From: Fragilaria crotonensis
Lineage: Eukaryota > Bacillariophyta > Fragilariophyceae > Fragilariales > Fragilariaceae
DNA: 64,000 nt
NCBI GenBank assembly: GCA_022925895.1
Contig: JAKSYS010000009.1
Span: 62,001 to 126,000, forward strand
Reading direction: 5' to 3'
Part shown: one piece after another, positions 45,564 to 56,031 of the stretch
Position numbering within the stretch: the stretch's first letter is position 1
Layout: every line of letters begins with the position of its first letter
Made by a program: the position numbers and the translations under genes
Notes under the pieces: model-generated
What the model saw: only the letters and a program-made list of their open reading frames with translations
Told to the model about the DNA's origin: nothing
Databases searched by the model: none

Positions 45564-46815
45564 ATGCAAAGTAGTAATCACTCTGAGGGCCAACCGCGGA
45601 AGCGCCGTGCATCGTCCTCTCATGATGTCGATCGCCCCATGCGCATTTTCATCAAGAATATGATAAATACAATGAATATCATCACTCTTGATGTTGAAGC
45701 CAGTGACTCCATCGAGAATGTCAAGACCATGATCCATGAAGTGTCGGGTTATTTTCCGGAATCGCAGCTTTTGTTCTTTAAGGGAACCAAGCTCGAGGAC
45801 AGCCGCAACCTTGTGTCTTACGGCATCAAGGAGGACTCCACCTTGCACTTGGTACTCGAATTGCGGGGAATGATTAGCACATTTAAATACAAGGACGCCT
45901 CCGATCCTTTGGTACGCTTTCTAATGCTGACCGACGATGAAAGAGAGGACGCTGCTGTTCCACTTGATGAACTTCGTGATATGGCACAGGAGGAGAACGC
46001 GAACCGTTTCAGTACCTTTGATTTCAGACCTGAGAGCAGGATTCTTTGTCTCATACAGTGTCGCCATTTGTGTTCATTTCTTGACTTTGTATGGACTAGG
46101 ACTGCGCATGACGCTAAGAGTGATCGAGTTGATATTCGCCTGGTGATTGACGACGACACGTTTGTGCAATTGTTGAGTTGTCTCGACCCTCTTGTTCCTT
46201 CAACGCATAAAGCCAGAACTCTTGTTCGGAACTTGCACATCGAGTATCGCAAAGTACCCGGTGCTAGGGGAAAAAGGTTCGGCAATGTTGCTTCCCAACT
46301 TGCTCTACGAATGACATGTGGACCCACAAATGCGTGCATCCACTTTCATTGTGACGGAGAATACGCCACCAGTACGTCCCAAATTGCATTAAACTGTCCA
46401 TCCGAGTACAAGGGTGGCCGTTTGTGTTTCTTTGTCAATGACGCTCTCCACATCTTGGAGCGCCCTCTCGGATCCATCACTCAGCACGCTGCAGGAGTGC
46501 TTCATGGCGTCACTGCACTTACAGAAGGCACCCGAAAGAGCTTGTTCGTTGTCGATCAAACTAATGGTCTCGGAGAAGGTGGGGTCATTCAAGTGCGCAG
46601 CGATCTAGTTCAGCTCTTCTTGGCGCATCAGGTCTCTCGGCCAAATGCAAACGACATCAATGCTAAGCGGACATGCGTTGTGTGCTATGAGCGTGAAGCG
46701 GACCATGTGATGTTGCCATGTGGACACATGTCTTTGTTCTGCTTGTAAGTCGGGGGTCATCACGAGATGTCCGATGTGCCGATCGAAGTTTCAACGTAAA
46801 CAGCGTATATACTAG
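45564..46815 (+). CDS. ubiquitin-like / 2OG-Fe(II) oxygenase / RING fusion, copy 2
   Basis: Paralogue of the gene at 39824. The oxygenase is strongly conserved, with [28 protein letters not shown] and the same spacing. The ubiquitin-like part has diverged heavily (IKNMINTMNIITLD, ELRGM) and most ubiquitin lysines are gone. The RING opens normally (CVVC, LPCGHM). A two-base loss at about 46730 then gives TAA at 46746-46748, removing the last four metal ligands. The other frame still encodes the rest (CLCSACKSG, CPMCRSKF) to TAG 46815. As written, the protein lacks a working RING, leaving a degenerate ubiquitin fold plus a probably active oxygenase. Either a real loss or a sequence error. Confidence 0.8.
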
Positions 46816-47482
46816 TCGTACATGTAGTTGCAAAGCGTCAATGGGTGAGGAACCTTCATGTAGAAGAGAAACGCCACGACAACATCAGTTGCTGTGTGTT
46901 CCTGATGAAGACATCGTTGGAAATTGCTCACTAGTCGACTATCGATTTCGGTACTCGACGCCTTGTTGAGAATGAAACGATCTGCATATTGCATACCTTT
47001 TTTTGCTGCATTCATCATCAGCGCTTCCTTGAGATTGCCAGAAGACGAAATTCGTCCATGTACGCGCACGTTACAGGAGCTTGACGCCATTCGCAAGGTG
47101 AGGTTACGTTCACGGATTCGAATTCGGAAATCTTAAAGCAGGGCTTTTGATATAGGCAGCTACTAAAGATGTGTAATACGCAAATCGTTGCGATCTGGAG
47201 AAGGCGCCGATTGATGGAAACGAAAGTCTGTTTGTGAGCGTTTGACAGCGATGTCTTCACCGATAACAGACAGAAGTCGATGTCCCCATGTATGCTAGTT
47301 GAAACATCACTTTAAAAGGCTGCAGTAACTCTTGCAGTGCTGGCATCGTGTTTCTTTTGCCGTCGAGTTCGTGTCAAGCATCGACGAGCCTATGATCCCT
47401 CTGCTTTCGTCGTAAAAAAATCAAATTGTCAGAGAAGTGAAGTCACGTAGGCAGGAGCACTTGTTATTCGTCGCTCGTTGAA
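46816..47482. repeat. 3' flank of copy 2 with the same scrap and local repeat copy 3
   Basis: Aligns with the flank after copy 1 through CAAAGCGTC, GACAACATCAG, TTGAGATT and a GACGCCATTCGCAAGGT remnant of the ABC transporter at about 47083-47100. A degraded local repeat is at 47325-47400. No gene is supported. Confidence 0.55.
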
Positions 47483-48619
47483 CTATAACTTCGAAGTTGT
47501 TTCCGCGACTGAGGCCGCAGCTACCACGCAATGGTCGAAATCATAGGTTGCCGAGATGCAGTCGCCGTAGCCTATCAATTCAATCTTTTCATCGTGCACT
47601 TCCATTATAGCGTAGGTAGCACCCGGTGCCGGAGTTTCGAGAACGGCTTCAACGACTCGAAAATGGATTCCACTAACGTCATCTCGCTTGTATCCTCCCT
47701 TGTGGGCATGACCAGCTAAACTCAAAACAACCACGTCGGCAAACTCCCTCAATACCACCAACACGTCCTCATAATTCCAGATGAGAGTCACTGGCGAACA
47801 AGAATCGGGTAAAATGGGTTGATGCGATAGGAGAACTACTTTCTCGGAGTTTTGTCTTGCTTCTTGTAACGTCCGCCGCAACCACTGCAACTGCGGTTTG
47901 TCGACTCCACCATTGAACGCGACGAATCGTTTCTGAACGTCCTCCAAACCTTCCGGTGAATTTTCGAGGTGTGGGAAATTCGGATTCTCGCGGCTCAAAA
48001 TTTCTTCTGCAAGTTTTCTCTTGCGTGTCCCTTCCGGTCGAAGGCAGCTAACATCCATTGAATCGAGCACGACAAATCGAATCCCTCGATATGAATGGGA
48101 TTGATACCCTACCAACTCATCACTATCTTCCTCCTGCACAAAAGGAATAGCCAACATGCTTCCAATTTGCTCTCGATTCAAATTGTACAATTCATGATTT
48201 CCATACGTGTGTATTGTGGGACCATGTTGGTACGGTGATAGTGCATCCAATACGTGTTGCAAACACGTTTCACCTGGATTCTCGATCTCGTCTCCCCCTT
48301 CTTGTGCAATCATTTGACACTTTCCATCAATCGTGTCACCTAAATTCAAGACCAAGTGCACTTGCGATTCTTGAAAGTGTTGGGCGGCGCGTCGGGCTCC
48401 GACTAGCGCATTACGATAGTAACGAGGGATGCCGGCGTAGGATGTACCATCGGGAATCGGAGCGTATTGAATATCGGCAATGACTCCGACAGAGAATCTC
48501 AATGCCGAGGAAGTGGTTGGTCTCGCATTCTCATTATTGTGCGTCATGTAACCAAAGGCAACACTCGATGCACAAAAGAGCACTGCTGGTAGTAGCAGTT
48601 TCGCACAAAGGAGGTCCAT
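47483..48619 (-). CDS. ADPRM: ADPRM-type metallophosphoesterase
   Basis: Mn2+-dependent ADP-ribose/CDP-alcohol diphosphatase family: hydrolyses ADP-ribose, CDP-choline and cyclic ADP-ribose-like substrates. The 378-residue frame is intact. Metal-binding motifs occur in order: DIQY (49-52), GDTIDG (95-100), GNHE (141-144), H267 in LLSHQP and GHAH (304-307). The family-specific RYYRNAL, FNGGV, WNYEDVL and GHAHKGGY are also present. Unlike cytosolic animal members, it begins with a likely signal peptide (about residues 1-24, ending SVAFG), so it may enter the secretory pathway or, given the FG near the cleavage site, be routed further. It diverges from the plastid gene at 49138. Confidence 0.9.
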   Translation of the reverse strand: MDLLCAKLLLPAVLFCASSVAFGYMTHNNENARPTTSSALRFSVGVIADIQYAPIPDGTSYAGIPRYYRNALVGARRAAQHFQESQVHLVLNLGDTIDGKCQMIAQEGGDEIENPGETCLQHVLDALSPYQHGPTIHTYGNHELYNLNREQIGSMLAIPFVQEEDSDELVGYQSHSYRGIRFVVLDSMDVSCLRPEGTRKRKLAEEILSRENPNFPHLENSPEGLEDVQKRFVAFNGGVDKPQLQWLRRTLQEARQNSEKVVLLSHQPILPDSCSPVTLIWNYEDVLVVLREFADVVVLSLAGHAHKGGYKRDDVSGIHFRVVEAVLETPAPGATYAIMEVHDEKIELIGYGDCISATYDFDHCVVAAASVAETTSKL

Positions 48620-49137
48620 TGCTTCAGAATGAATGAGGAGAATCTTGAATTTAATTTAACGCCGTCATTTTTCCGCGTCAGGAGAAAAACTTTGATCCAA
48701 AGTGAACTGTACTTTACTGAAGTATTATACTGGAACAGTGGATACTGGAATTGGAAGAATCAAAATCCATGACCATGCACGTTCTCGTCGCATGTGACGT
48801 CAGGCTCATCCCGTGGGCGGATGATTCAACTTTCCGATGTCGCTGTCGTGTGCGATGTTTGATGAGAGGTGGCGTGCGGTTTCGGGTTTCGGCACTGGGA
48901 GGCGTGCGCTTCATCCTGCCCAGACTCCTCATCAGCATGGTTCTGACTCGACTACTTCAAAAGATCTCAATTGAATGAGCCGAACATACGCTTTCCATAA
49001 GAGTGGAGAGGTACGACACTAATTCGTAAACATCATTGCAATCCTGATCTGCTTACACAGTTTTGGGTTAGACTTGACTTCAGCAAAAGCGTCGCTATCG
49101 TAACTCTTACTTGACCACTTATAGTAAGCTGCTAAGC
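48620..49137. promoter_or_regulatory. divergent upstream region, ADPRM and plastid-protein genes
   Basis: The 518 bases between oppositely oriented starts must hold both promoters. No clear motif or repeat was identified. Confidence 0.45.
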
Positions 49138-50525
49138 ATGAGAATCATTGTATTTCTCGCAATTTGTCTTGTGCTCGAGACTGGATTGTCTTTTGCGCCT
49201 GCGCCTCTCCAAAGGTCTACTCGGAATACTGTTAAACCAACAAAGTCCCATCTATTTTTGGCCAACAACCAATTTGATCTTTCCAAGCCGGTCTTTGATC
49301 TATTCACCTTTCGGTCCATTCGGGGAGATGCTTTGTTGCGATACAGTTCTTTGAATCAAAGTGAACCGCTACGTATCAATCTCTACGCCTTTTTGGCCTT
49401 GAGTCTTTTTGCATTCCCCACAGTCAGTGAGGCAGTCGGCGTCGGTGAACCTACAGGCCTCCTGCAGTCTGGTGCATGCATTCTGGGAGGAGCGGGCAGT
49501 ATGGGACTGTTTGTCAGAGAATGTCAACGAAGGTCCAATCAATTGTATCGCATCGAAAAGGAACTCAATTCGGAGTTGTTGAAACTTCGTTTGCCCATGA
49601 ATGTTCTATCGGATGCTCCCTTTACTGACCCGACAACATTTGGGACACTGATCAAGACCACAAGCATGCCGCCTCGAATCCTTGTTGTTTCTGGCACAGC
49701 GTCGCAATTATCATCCGTCCTGGCGTCGTTAAAGGTTTATGGCCGACGTTTACGGCAAGCCACAACCTATGTCGTACCAGTCCCTACAGACGGGTCCACT
49801 CGCAAGGATTGGAATTTAGGAACCAACCTGAGATTACCGTGGCTGGCTGACACATATGAATTAAGTTCGTGGCTGGAATATTTGGACGATCTAGCGGATG
49901 ATTCTAAAGAATTTAGATGGTTTGGTCTCAATTCGAACGGACGATCCTTCGGGTCAGGCATCGGACAGGAACCTCAATGGCTGCAGCTGTTTGGTCAGTT
50001 TCTGCGTCCAAACTCCATTTTGGATGAGACAGATACCAATGTCGTCAGTGATGAGACGAGTAGCGTGTCGGATAGTCAGACAGCATTCTACAAAGCTTTG
50101 ACCAGTGGAGACATGGAGGGAATGAAGGCGGTGTGCCTATCGGAATATTCGCCTGAAGTCACTCAGGTTATTCAAGATGGAGGCAGGCTCGATGACTGGA
50201 GCTCGTGCCTCAAAGATGGAGCGAGACCGGACGGCATGAAGCAATCTGGGAGCGATGCGATTCTTGTGTCTAAAACCAAAGCCTACAGCACTGTTATCGA
50301 GTTCCCGGCGAACGCGTCATCTGACAAGGATTTACGGCATCGTTGTTGGCAGTCCAAGAGTGGCATAGAGAATCTGATGAGGACCAGTGGAAGCTAGTCC
50401 TCCATCAGACGATTCCTTGGACTTCCGAGAACAGGGCACAAGGGACTTTGCGTTGTGATTGTCGTGGTTGTGTTGCTCTGACCAGGGAAACAGAAAAACG
50501 AACTTTCGGGGGAATGATAGGTTGA
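49138..50525 (+). CDS. plastid-targeted protein with NTF2/SnoaL-like C-terminus
   Basis: ATG 49138 opens a hydrophobic signal peptide ending TGLSF/APAP, matching the diatom bipartite plastid-targeting motif with Phe at the cleavage site. A Ser/Lys-rich transit stretch follows. The mature part has one TM-like segment (about 85-105). Its middle domain contains RIEKELNSELLKLRLP and VVPVPTDGS. The C-terminal domain has FYKALTSGDMEGM, SSCLKDGARP and, after a one-base frame change at about 50338, LLAVQEWHRE, LHQTIPWTS and GTLRCDCRGCVAL to TGA 50525. The build recalls the LOW PSII ACCUMULATION group of thylakoid biogenesis factors, but I cannot confirm that from memory. Without the frame change the protein would end at 50397. 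Confidence 0.7.
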
Positions 50526-50830
50526 AGGTCCAAACTATCAGGCAATCCAAATCTACATCTTAGAGATGTAAGCTATTAAAAAGTAGAAGCATCGACACCC
50601 AGGAAGTGGATGCAAACCTAGTTTCCCAGGCAAGCGCTTTCCACGCCAAATCATAGATCTGAAATAGAATTTCAACCAGAATAGGACGAAAGCATCTGAG
50701 TACTCTAGTGCCAGTAATATGCGAATGTACTTCAGTTTTGGACAACGCCGCAGCACTAATCGAACTGATAATGGATGGACTAGAGCAGGCTATGTAAAAC
50801 CTCGACTCGAGGAGACCACGAGAGCAGTCT
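50526..50830. other. convergent intergenic gap
   Basis: No gene or repeat seen between the stops of the plastid protein and the hydrolase. Confidence 0.4.
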
Positions 50831-52707
50831 TTATTCAGATCTAGCTGCCTCAAAAGCGTCCACGAAGCTTTGTACAGCGCCGTTCATCCATCCCCACTTC
50901 TCAACAGCAGGATTCACTCCAAGAGGCCAACCGACATGACCGCCTGCCTTTGTCAAAAGCATCATAACGTTACCCGATCCAGCTTTGACAACATTTGACG
51001 GATGTCTCAACCCCTCATTCGCTGCAACGGTTTTCCATGTCATTAAAGGATCGTCGAGCGCGTGTAATATACACAACGGAATCGATACCTTCTTGATTCG
51101 ACCTAGACTTGTGGGCGATTCGAACGGAATGTCTCCCATGGCACTCATTTCTGAATAGTAATGCAAAACATCATTGAATCCGTTGTAGGTCACGACTCCG
51201 TGTTCGTCGACACCCTGGGCATAGCAATGTGAGATGTGTGCTTCCATCTGCGAGATGTTCGGGGCTGTGCTGCACGTACCGTAATATGGGTGGCTCTCAT
51301 CAGTTCCAACATTTGTTTTCGAGTCAGGCGTTCACGATATCTCTCAGCGACTTTCCCAAGTACAAACTGATCTCTCAATGTAATAGCCAACATCGGCTGC
51401 CAAAGCCTCTTGGCTCGCTCGTTGTAGAATTGAAAACGACTATCCAACACTCCCGATACAGCAATTGCGGCATCCAAAGCGCAGTCCTCTCCCGACCTTG
51501 CCACGTAGTTGGCGAGCACAATGGCTCCCATGGAATATCCCGCACCCACCAGCGATTGTCCAGGTGATAATGCCGCTCGCAATCGTTTTGCCGTCACCGC
51601 AATGTCGGAAGTGCGTGCTCCGTGGAAGACGTTCCACCCCTTGACGGGAGTGTCCATGAGCCCTCGTGCAATCATAATCGCAACGGTATGGCCTCGGTCT
51701 GTGGCACGATGCGCGTGGTCCTTTATATACTCCTCTTGAGATCCACCCGAAAGACCATGCAAAATGATGTACACGGGTTTATTGGTTTGGTGACCGTTGG
51801 GAGGGAAGGCGATTTCCAATCTTACGGCCTCATCGTCAATAGTCGGAACCCACACCTTTGTCAAATTCAAGTCTGGCCAAGGGAGCATGTCATTGACAAG
51901 GAAGGGAATACCAGTTCTGGAGTCGCCTGTGGGGGTCCATGGAGTCGCTCCATTGTCTACTGAATAAGTTCGAGCCTCGATTGGCCAATTCTGAACTAGT
52001 CTCTGAACCAGCAGATTCTCCTCGTTGTAATAGAGTCCCTCGGGTACATTATGCGGGAGCTCATCGCCACCAAAATGAAATGTTCCATGCCGGAACGAGA
52101 GTTTCAACGTCAACAGCCACGTGAGGACCAAGAATAACTTGATTGACGTGAGTCCGTGTCGTGTGGCGCAGATAGCAGCGAGCACAGAACTGGCTGTCAG
52201 CAATGATAAACCAAAGGTCGGGCCGAAGTGATAGACGTACCACATGTCGGTCGCCAGGACAGTCGATGACGCCAATGAGAACACAGATGCACTCGAGATG
52301 CGAAATTTGTGAATCCTTTCCCGTTTTGAATCCGTCACGTCCCACGACGGCCCCAACACAGTCCACAAGAGATAGGCAATCCCAAGTGGTGCCAATACTG
52401 CTGCGAACAATCGGAGCCACAATTCTCCCATGGCAAGCAATGCCGGAGATGCCTGTTTCCATGTCGTGAGGATTGTATCCCAGAAGCTGTCATGGAAATC
52501 ATGGTTTAGAAGGGGTCCCATGAGCGGGGCATCCGTGGTAAAGTTTTGCGTGATGCAGTGAGGATGGATGGCCGGTAAGTTTAAAGCCTCCATGAATCGA
52601 CGTGACGACCCAGGGAGCTTGTCCCATGTATTCATCGTTAGCAACTCAGAAGCGCAATATTCTTGCCACGAGAACTGCTCCTTCAGAGCATAGTCTATTT
52701 GAACCAT
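50831..52707 (-). CDS. alpha/beta hydrolase of the YheT/ABHD1-3 type
   Basis: From ATG 52707 the first 230 residues include three or four hydrophobic spans (such as LWLRLFAAVLAPLGIAYLL), so the enzyme is membrane-bound. The hydrolase follows: HGLSGGS oxyanion region, nucleophile GYSMGAI, acid in LHALDDP and the catalytic His in GGHVGWP, as in ABHD1/ABHD3/YheT esterases acting on acyl or phospholipid substrates. The frame changes near 51250, between MRATHIT and MEAHISHCY. The sequence there reads GTACGT...CGCAG over 32 bases. It could be an exceptionally short intron, whose removal restores the frame, or a one-base error. Confidence 0.8.
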
Positions 52708-53162
52708 GACGAATGCGGTCGAGGCGTTTTCATTGGCAGTCACAAGTGATGCTCATGATTTCACAACAGATACGATGCCACCAACACGTTCGAAGATGTT
52801 CGGTCGACCACAAGTGGCCAGGATATGAAAAATGTTATCGACAACGAGTAGCAGTACCAGCTAACACGTACGTACTTGCACTGTACATTCGTAAAACAGC
52901 AGATACCAGCATTTCAGCATTTGGAACGTTGAATAGCAAATACATCACTTTTTCATATGTAATACAAAATAGTATACACTATACATGCTTTATAGTAGCA
53001 TGAAGGTTATTGAAATTTATCACATCAAAGGATCATCATAGATATCATAGATCATAGGATCATAGGTAATGCTTCAGTGCTACCGATTCTAGACCGGTTA
53101 AACAGTATGATCGTCTAACACAAGGCACAAGTAACTGCTACTGTCCTTCTAACATCAAGAGT
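52708..53162. other. intergenic
   Basis: AT-rich, with ATCATAGAT/GATCATAGG words at 53027-53070. No gene is supported. It should contain the hydrolase promoter and the GT61 3' end. Confidence 0.4.
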
Positions 53163-56031
53163 CTACCGAGCAATGCTCATGGTCGTTGGTGGGGCAAGAA
53201 GCCTTGTGGGACCAGATGTCGACGCCCCATCCCGGAACAGATCGTCTAGCGCCTCCAAGAACATGTCAATGTCAACATGTAAACGGTCTCGTGTAGAATC
53301 GGCGGTATAATATAAATGATGGTATTCCGCCCACTGTGGAAACCCATATAGGTACATGTAGGTCTTGTAGCTCCCTCCTGCTTGAATATCTGTCTGGTTC
53401 GGTCGGACCAAAACTCCAACACCTTGGCACGACTTTGACAGGAGTCCGCCACAGGGAGCCACAGGATGTTCGCCAATCCGCTGCCATGCGGACCAATTGC
53501 AATGGTTGCTGATCGGAAGAGGTCAAACTGATGTTGCAAAGACATGGTGGAGCCATTTTCCTGTCCGTCAAAAATGACCAAGTGCTCCTTTCGCCCATGT
53601 TGGGCCATTTTGTCTCGTATCAAGTGGAGCAGAAATTTTTCATGATCTGGATCCATGGTTCGTCCATGGTGAGTATCCCGTCCTCCTCGAGTATAGTATA
53701 CTATGGTTTTCTGGTCTGTTTCAAAGTTCGGCTTCGGCAACACCCAATTGCGAAGCTGGTTGAAGCGGTCGATGATATGACGAGTTTTCGTCGGAGGTAA
53801 GCCTGACATGGACCCTGTAGACACTCGGTAGATTGTTCTTTCTTCTGCCCACACAACTCGTTCCGCCTCGAAGATCGGGTCGATGAATTGGAGACGCTTC
53901 CTGTCGCTTTCATTGTTGACAAGAATGAATTTAGTACTTTCAGGCATCACATGACGAGCATATGCGATAGACGGCAGGTGGTCATGCAAAAAGTGACCAT
54001 AGTTTCCAGGCCAGTGGGCCGTGTAGGTCACGTAGTCACCATCTGGCAAATCTACCATTGGGTATTCATCGTAGATCGTTGCGCGATCAGGGACAACGAA
54101 GGGTTGGTCGTAATCAAAGGCTTCTTCATCATTCCATATGCTCATTCGGACATTGGGTGGCATGATCGGAATTGCTTGCAACACTTCGTGAAACACCATG
54201 TAAGCATGTTCAGTCGCAGGGAGGGTCACGACACCTGGGTCATGTTCCTTTCGGACCATGTTTCGATATATGACCTGTAAGTCATAGTCAGCCCACAACT
54301 TCGATTGCTCCTCAGTATCATGTTGAAGATGAAGAGTTGGTGCATTCTTGCATCCAACGGCATCTTCTGTTGCCACGTCTGCATTAACTTTAGGAACAGT
54401 GAAGAGTAGCTTGTGCTTGTTCCAATCTTCTTCGTTCTGCCAGCTGTCAAAGAGGTCATATCGAATCCCTCTGAGGTCAGCAGAGGCAGCCCGGTTGATT
54501 TCGAGAAGCTGCTGTGAGGTTAAAGCGTTGACGGCTTCGTCAGACGGAGTCGTCTGTCTCTTGACGCCTTCAGGGTATCCCTCGTTGTCGAGAGCAACGT
54601 GTGCGGGGTCTCCTGGTAACCCAGCCAAGTTGACTGGCGGAATCTTACTCGCATCTATCACTTGCACCGTTGAATTTCCAACATAACCAACCATGGCTGC
54701 AGAAGGATTGTGTCAGAGAACAAGCTAGGGGTATCAACGCAGATGCTGTTGCGACAACCGGCACGTACCAAAGAAATCAGTAGCCTTCATGCTGCCAGGA
54801 TCGTCCAACACAACGGCATTATTCCCATTGAGAGGCATAGTGACCGCCGGGAAAAGGCAAGACGGAGAACGAGGAGGACAGATGAGAACTCGGGCGAGAG
54901 TCATTCGAGAGAAAGCGGCAGCCGTACTAGTGGCAATCTTGAATGAGATACCATCCTTGCCCTGGAATCCGTTCCCTAATAGATCGGGGAACAAAGACGA
55001 CAAGTTTTTCGCAAGCGCTTCTCCATATTCGTGACAGGCCTGTCCTGTTGGCAAGTAAGCCTTCGTGCACGCCGGACCGGCAAGTATGGAGATTGATGAA
55101 ACACTAATATGGTTTGGGATCACTGCCAGCACTTCCTCGAATTCCAAGCCAATGCTTGTGGGATCCAACCAATAGACTACTCCACTCTGTTCCTCCATTG
55201 GGGGCTTAGCGGTATTCGCCCATTCTAGAGCTAGCTTGTAGAGGCTCTAGATTTTGAGTTCAGAAGTGTGAGTTATCGGATTTTTGGTGAATGAACACAC
55301 TCCATCGAATTCTGAGCGTGACTTACTTGTCGAATCGGATCCAAGGCAATTCCAATGGTGGCGAGGCCTGCTTCGACGTTCGACTTTTCGTTCGAGCCTG
55401 AAAGTTGATCAACATTGATTTGTTCGGGCCAAGCAAAACAGTGATGGTAGCCATTGGCCTTGATACGAGACACTTCGACGTCTTGATCATAGCTCAGGAG
55501 GCAACGACGGCATTGCTGTTTGATGCGATCAACTCCCATACCAGGGGAATCGTGTGGCATAGGAATACTATCAATGGCCTGTTGTAATGTCGTAAAGTTC
55601 AACCAAGGAGAGAAATGAGTGGCTTTCAGCGTATGGTCGCAGTTGTGGCTGTATTGGATATCTGGAAGGAAGGCGGCAATCATACTTGAAGAAAACATTT
55701 CTAACAGTGACAGGTGTGGAGAACTCCAGTCGCTACAGATATCCTGATCCTCTTCTACAACCTTGAAGGCATGAAAGGGCAAGTCTCCGAGAATGGTCTC
55801 TTGACGAATCAGCTCCTGACACAGAGCGAGATAAAGAGGAACATTGGCATTCGACGGCTGCGGAATCGGGGGAACAGTAAGGACATCGTTGACACTCGTA
55901 AACGCATTCTTGATTACGGAGGTGTCACCTGACAGGCGACGTAATAGTCGACTCCCAATCTTCACATTGAGAAGAAGGCATGCAGCCACCAGGGCGTGGA
56001 GAGCAAGCACTAGTGTGCGTTTCTTTCCCAT
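53163..56031 (-). CDS. glycosyltransferase family 61 (DUF563), type II membrane protein
   Basis: Golgi glycosyltransferase in three exons. Exon 1 (56031-55327) starts MGKKRTLVLALHALVAACLL, a signal anchor, then a long stem with several Cys. Intron 1 (55326-55247, GTAAGT...CTAG) links PIRQ to SLYKLALEW. Intron 2 (54768-54697, GTACGT...GCAG) links ATDFF to AMVGYVG. Exon 3 carries GT61 motifs: HFLHDHLPS, VVYYTRGGR, FDLFRSAT and IGPHGSGLANILWLP. The frame shifts once at about 53395. The alternative frame gives the expected YLYGFPQWAEYHHLYY ending to 53163, whereas the uncorrected frame stops at 53246. About 900 residues is long for the family because of the stem. The sugar donor cannot be told from sequence; xylose or GlcNAc are known in relatives. 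Confidence 0.85.
54697..54768 (-). other. GT61 intron 2
   Basis: 72 bases, GTACGT donor and CTGCAG acceptor; joins codon TTT G|CC in frame. Confidence 0.7.
55247..55326 (-). other. GT61 intron 1
   Basis: 80 bases, GTAAGT donor and CTAG acceptor; phase 0 between CAA and AGC. Confidence 0.7.
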
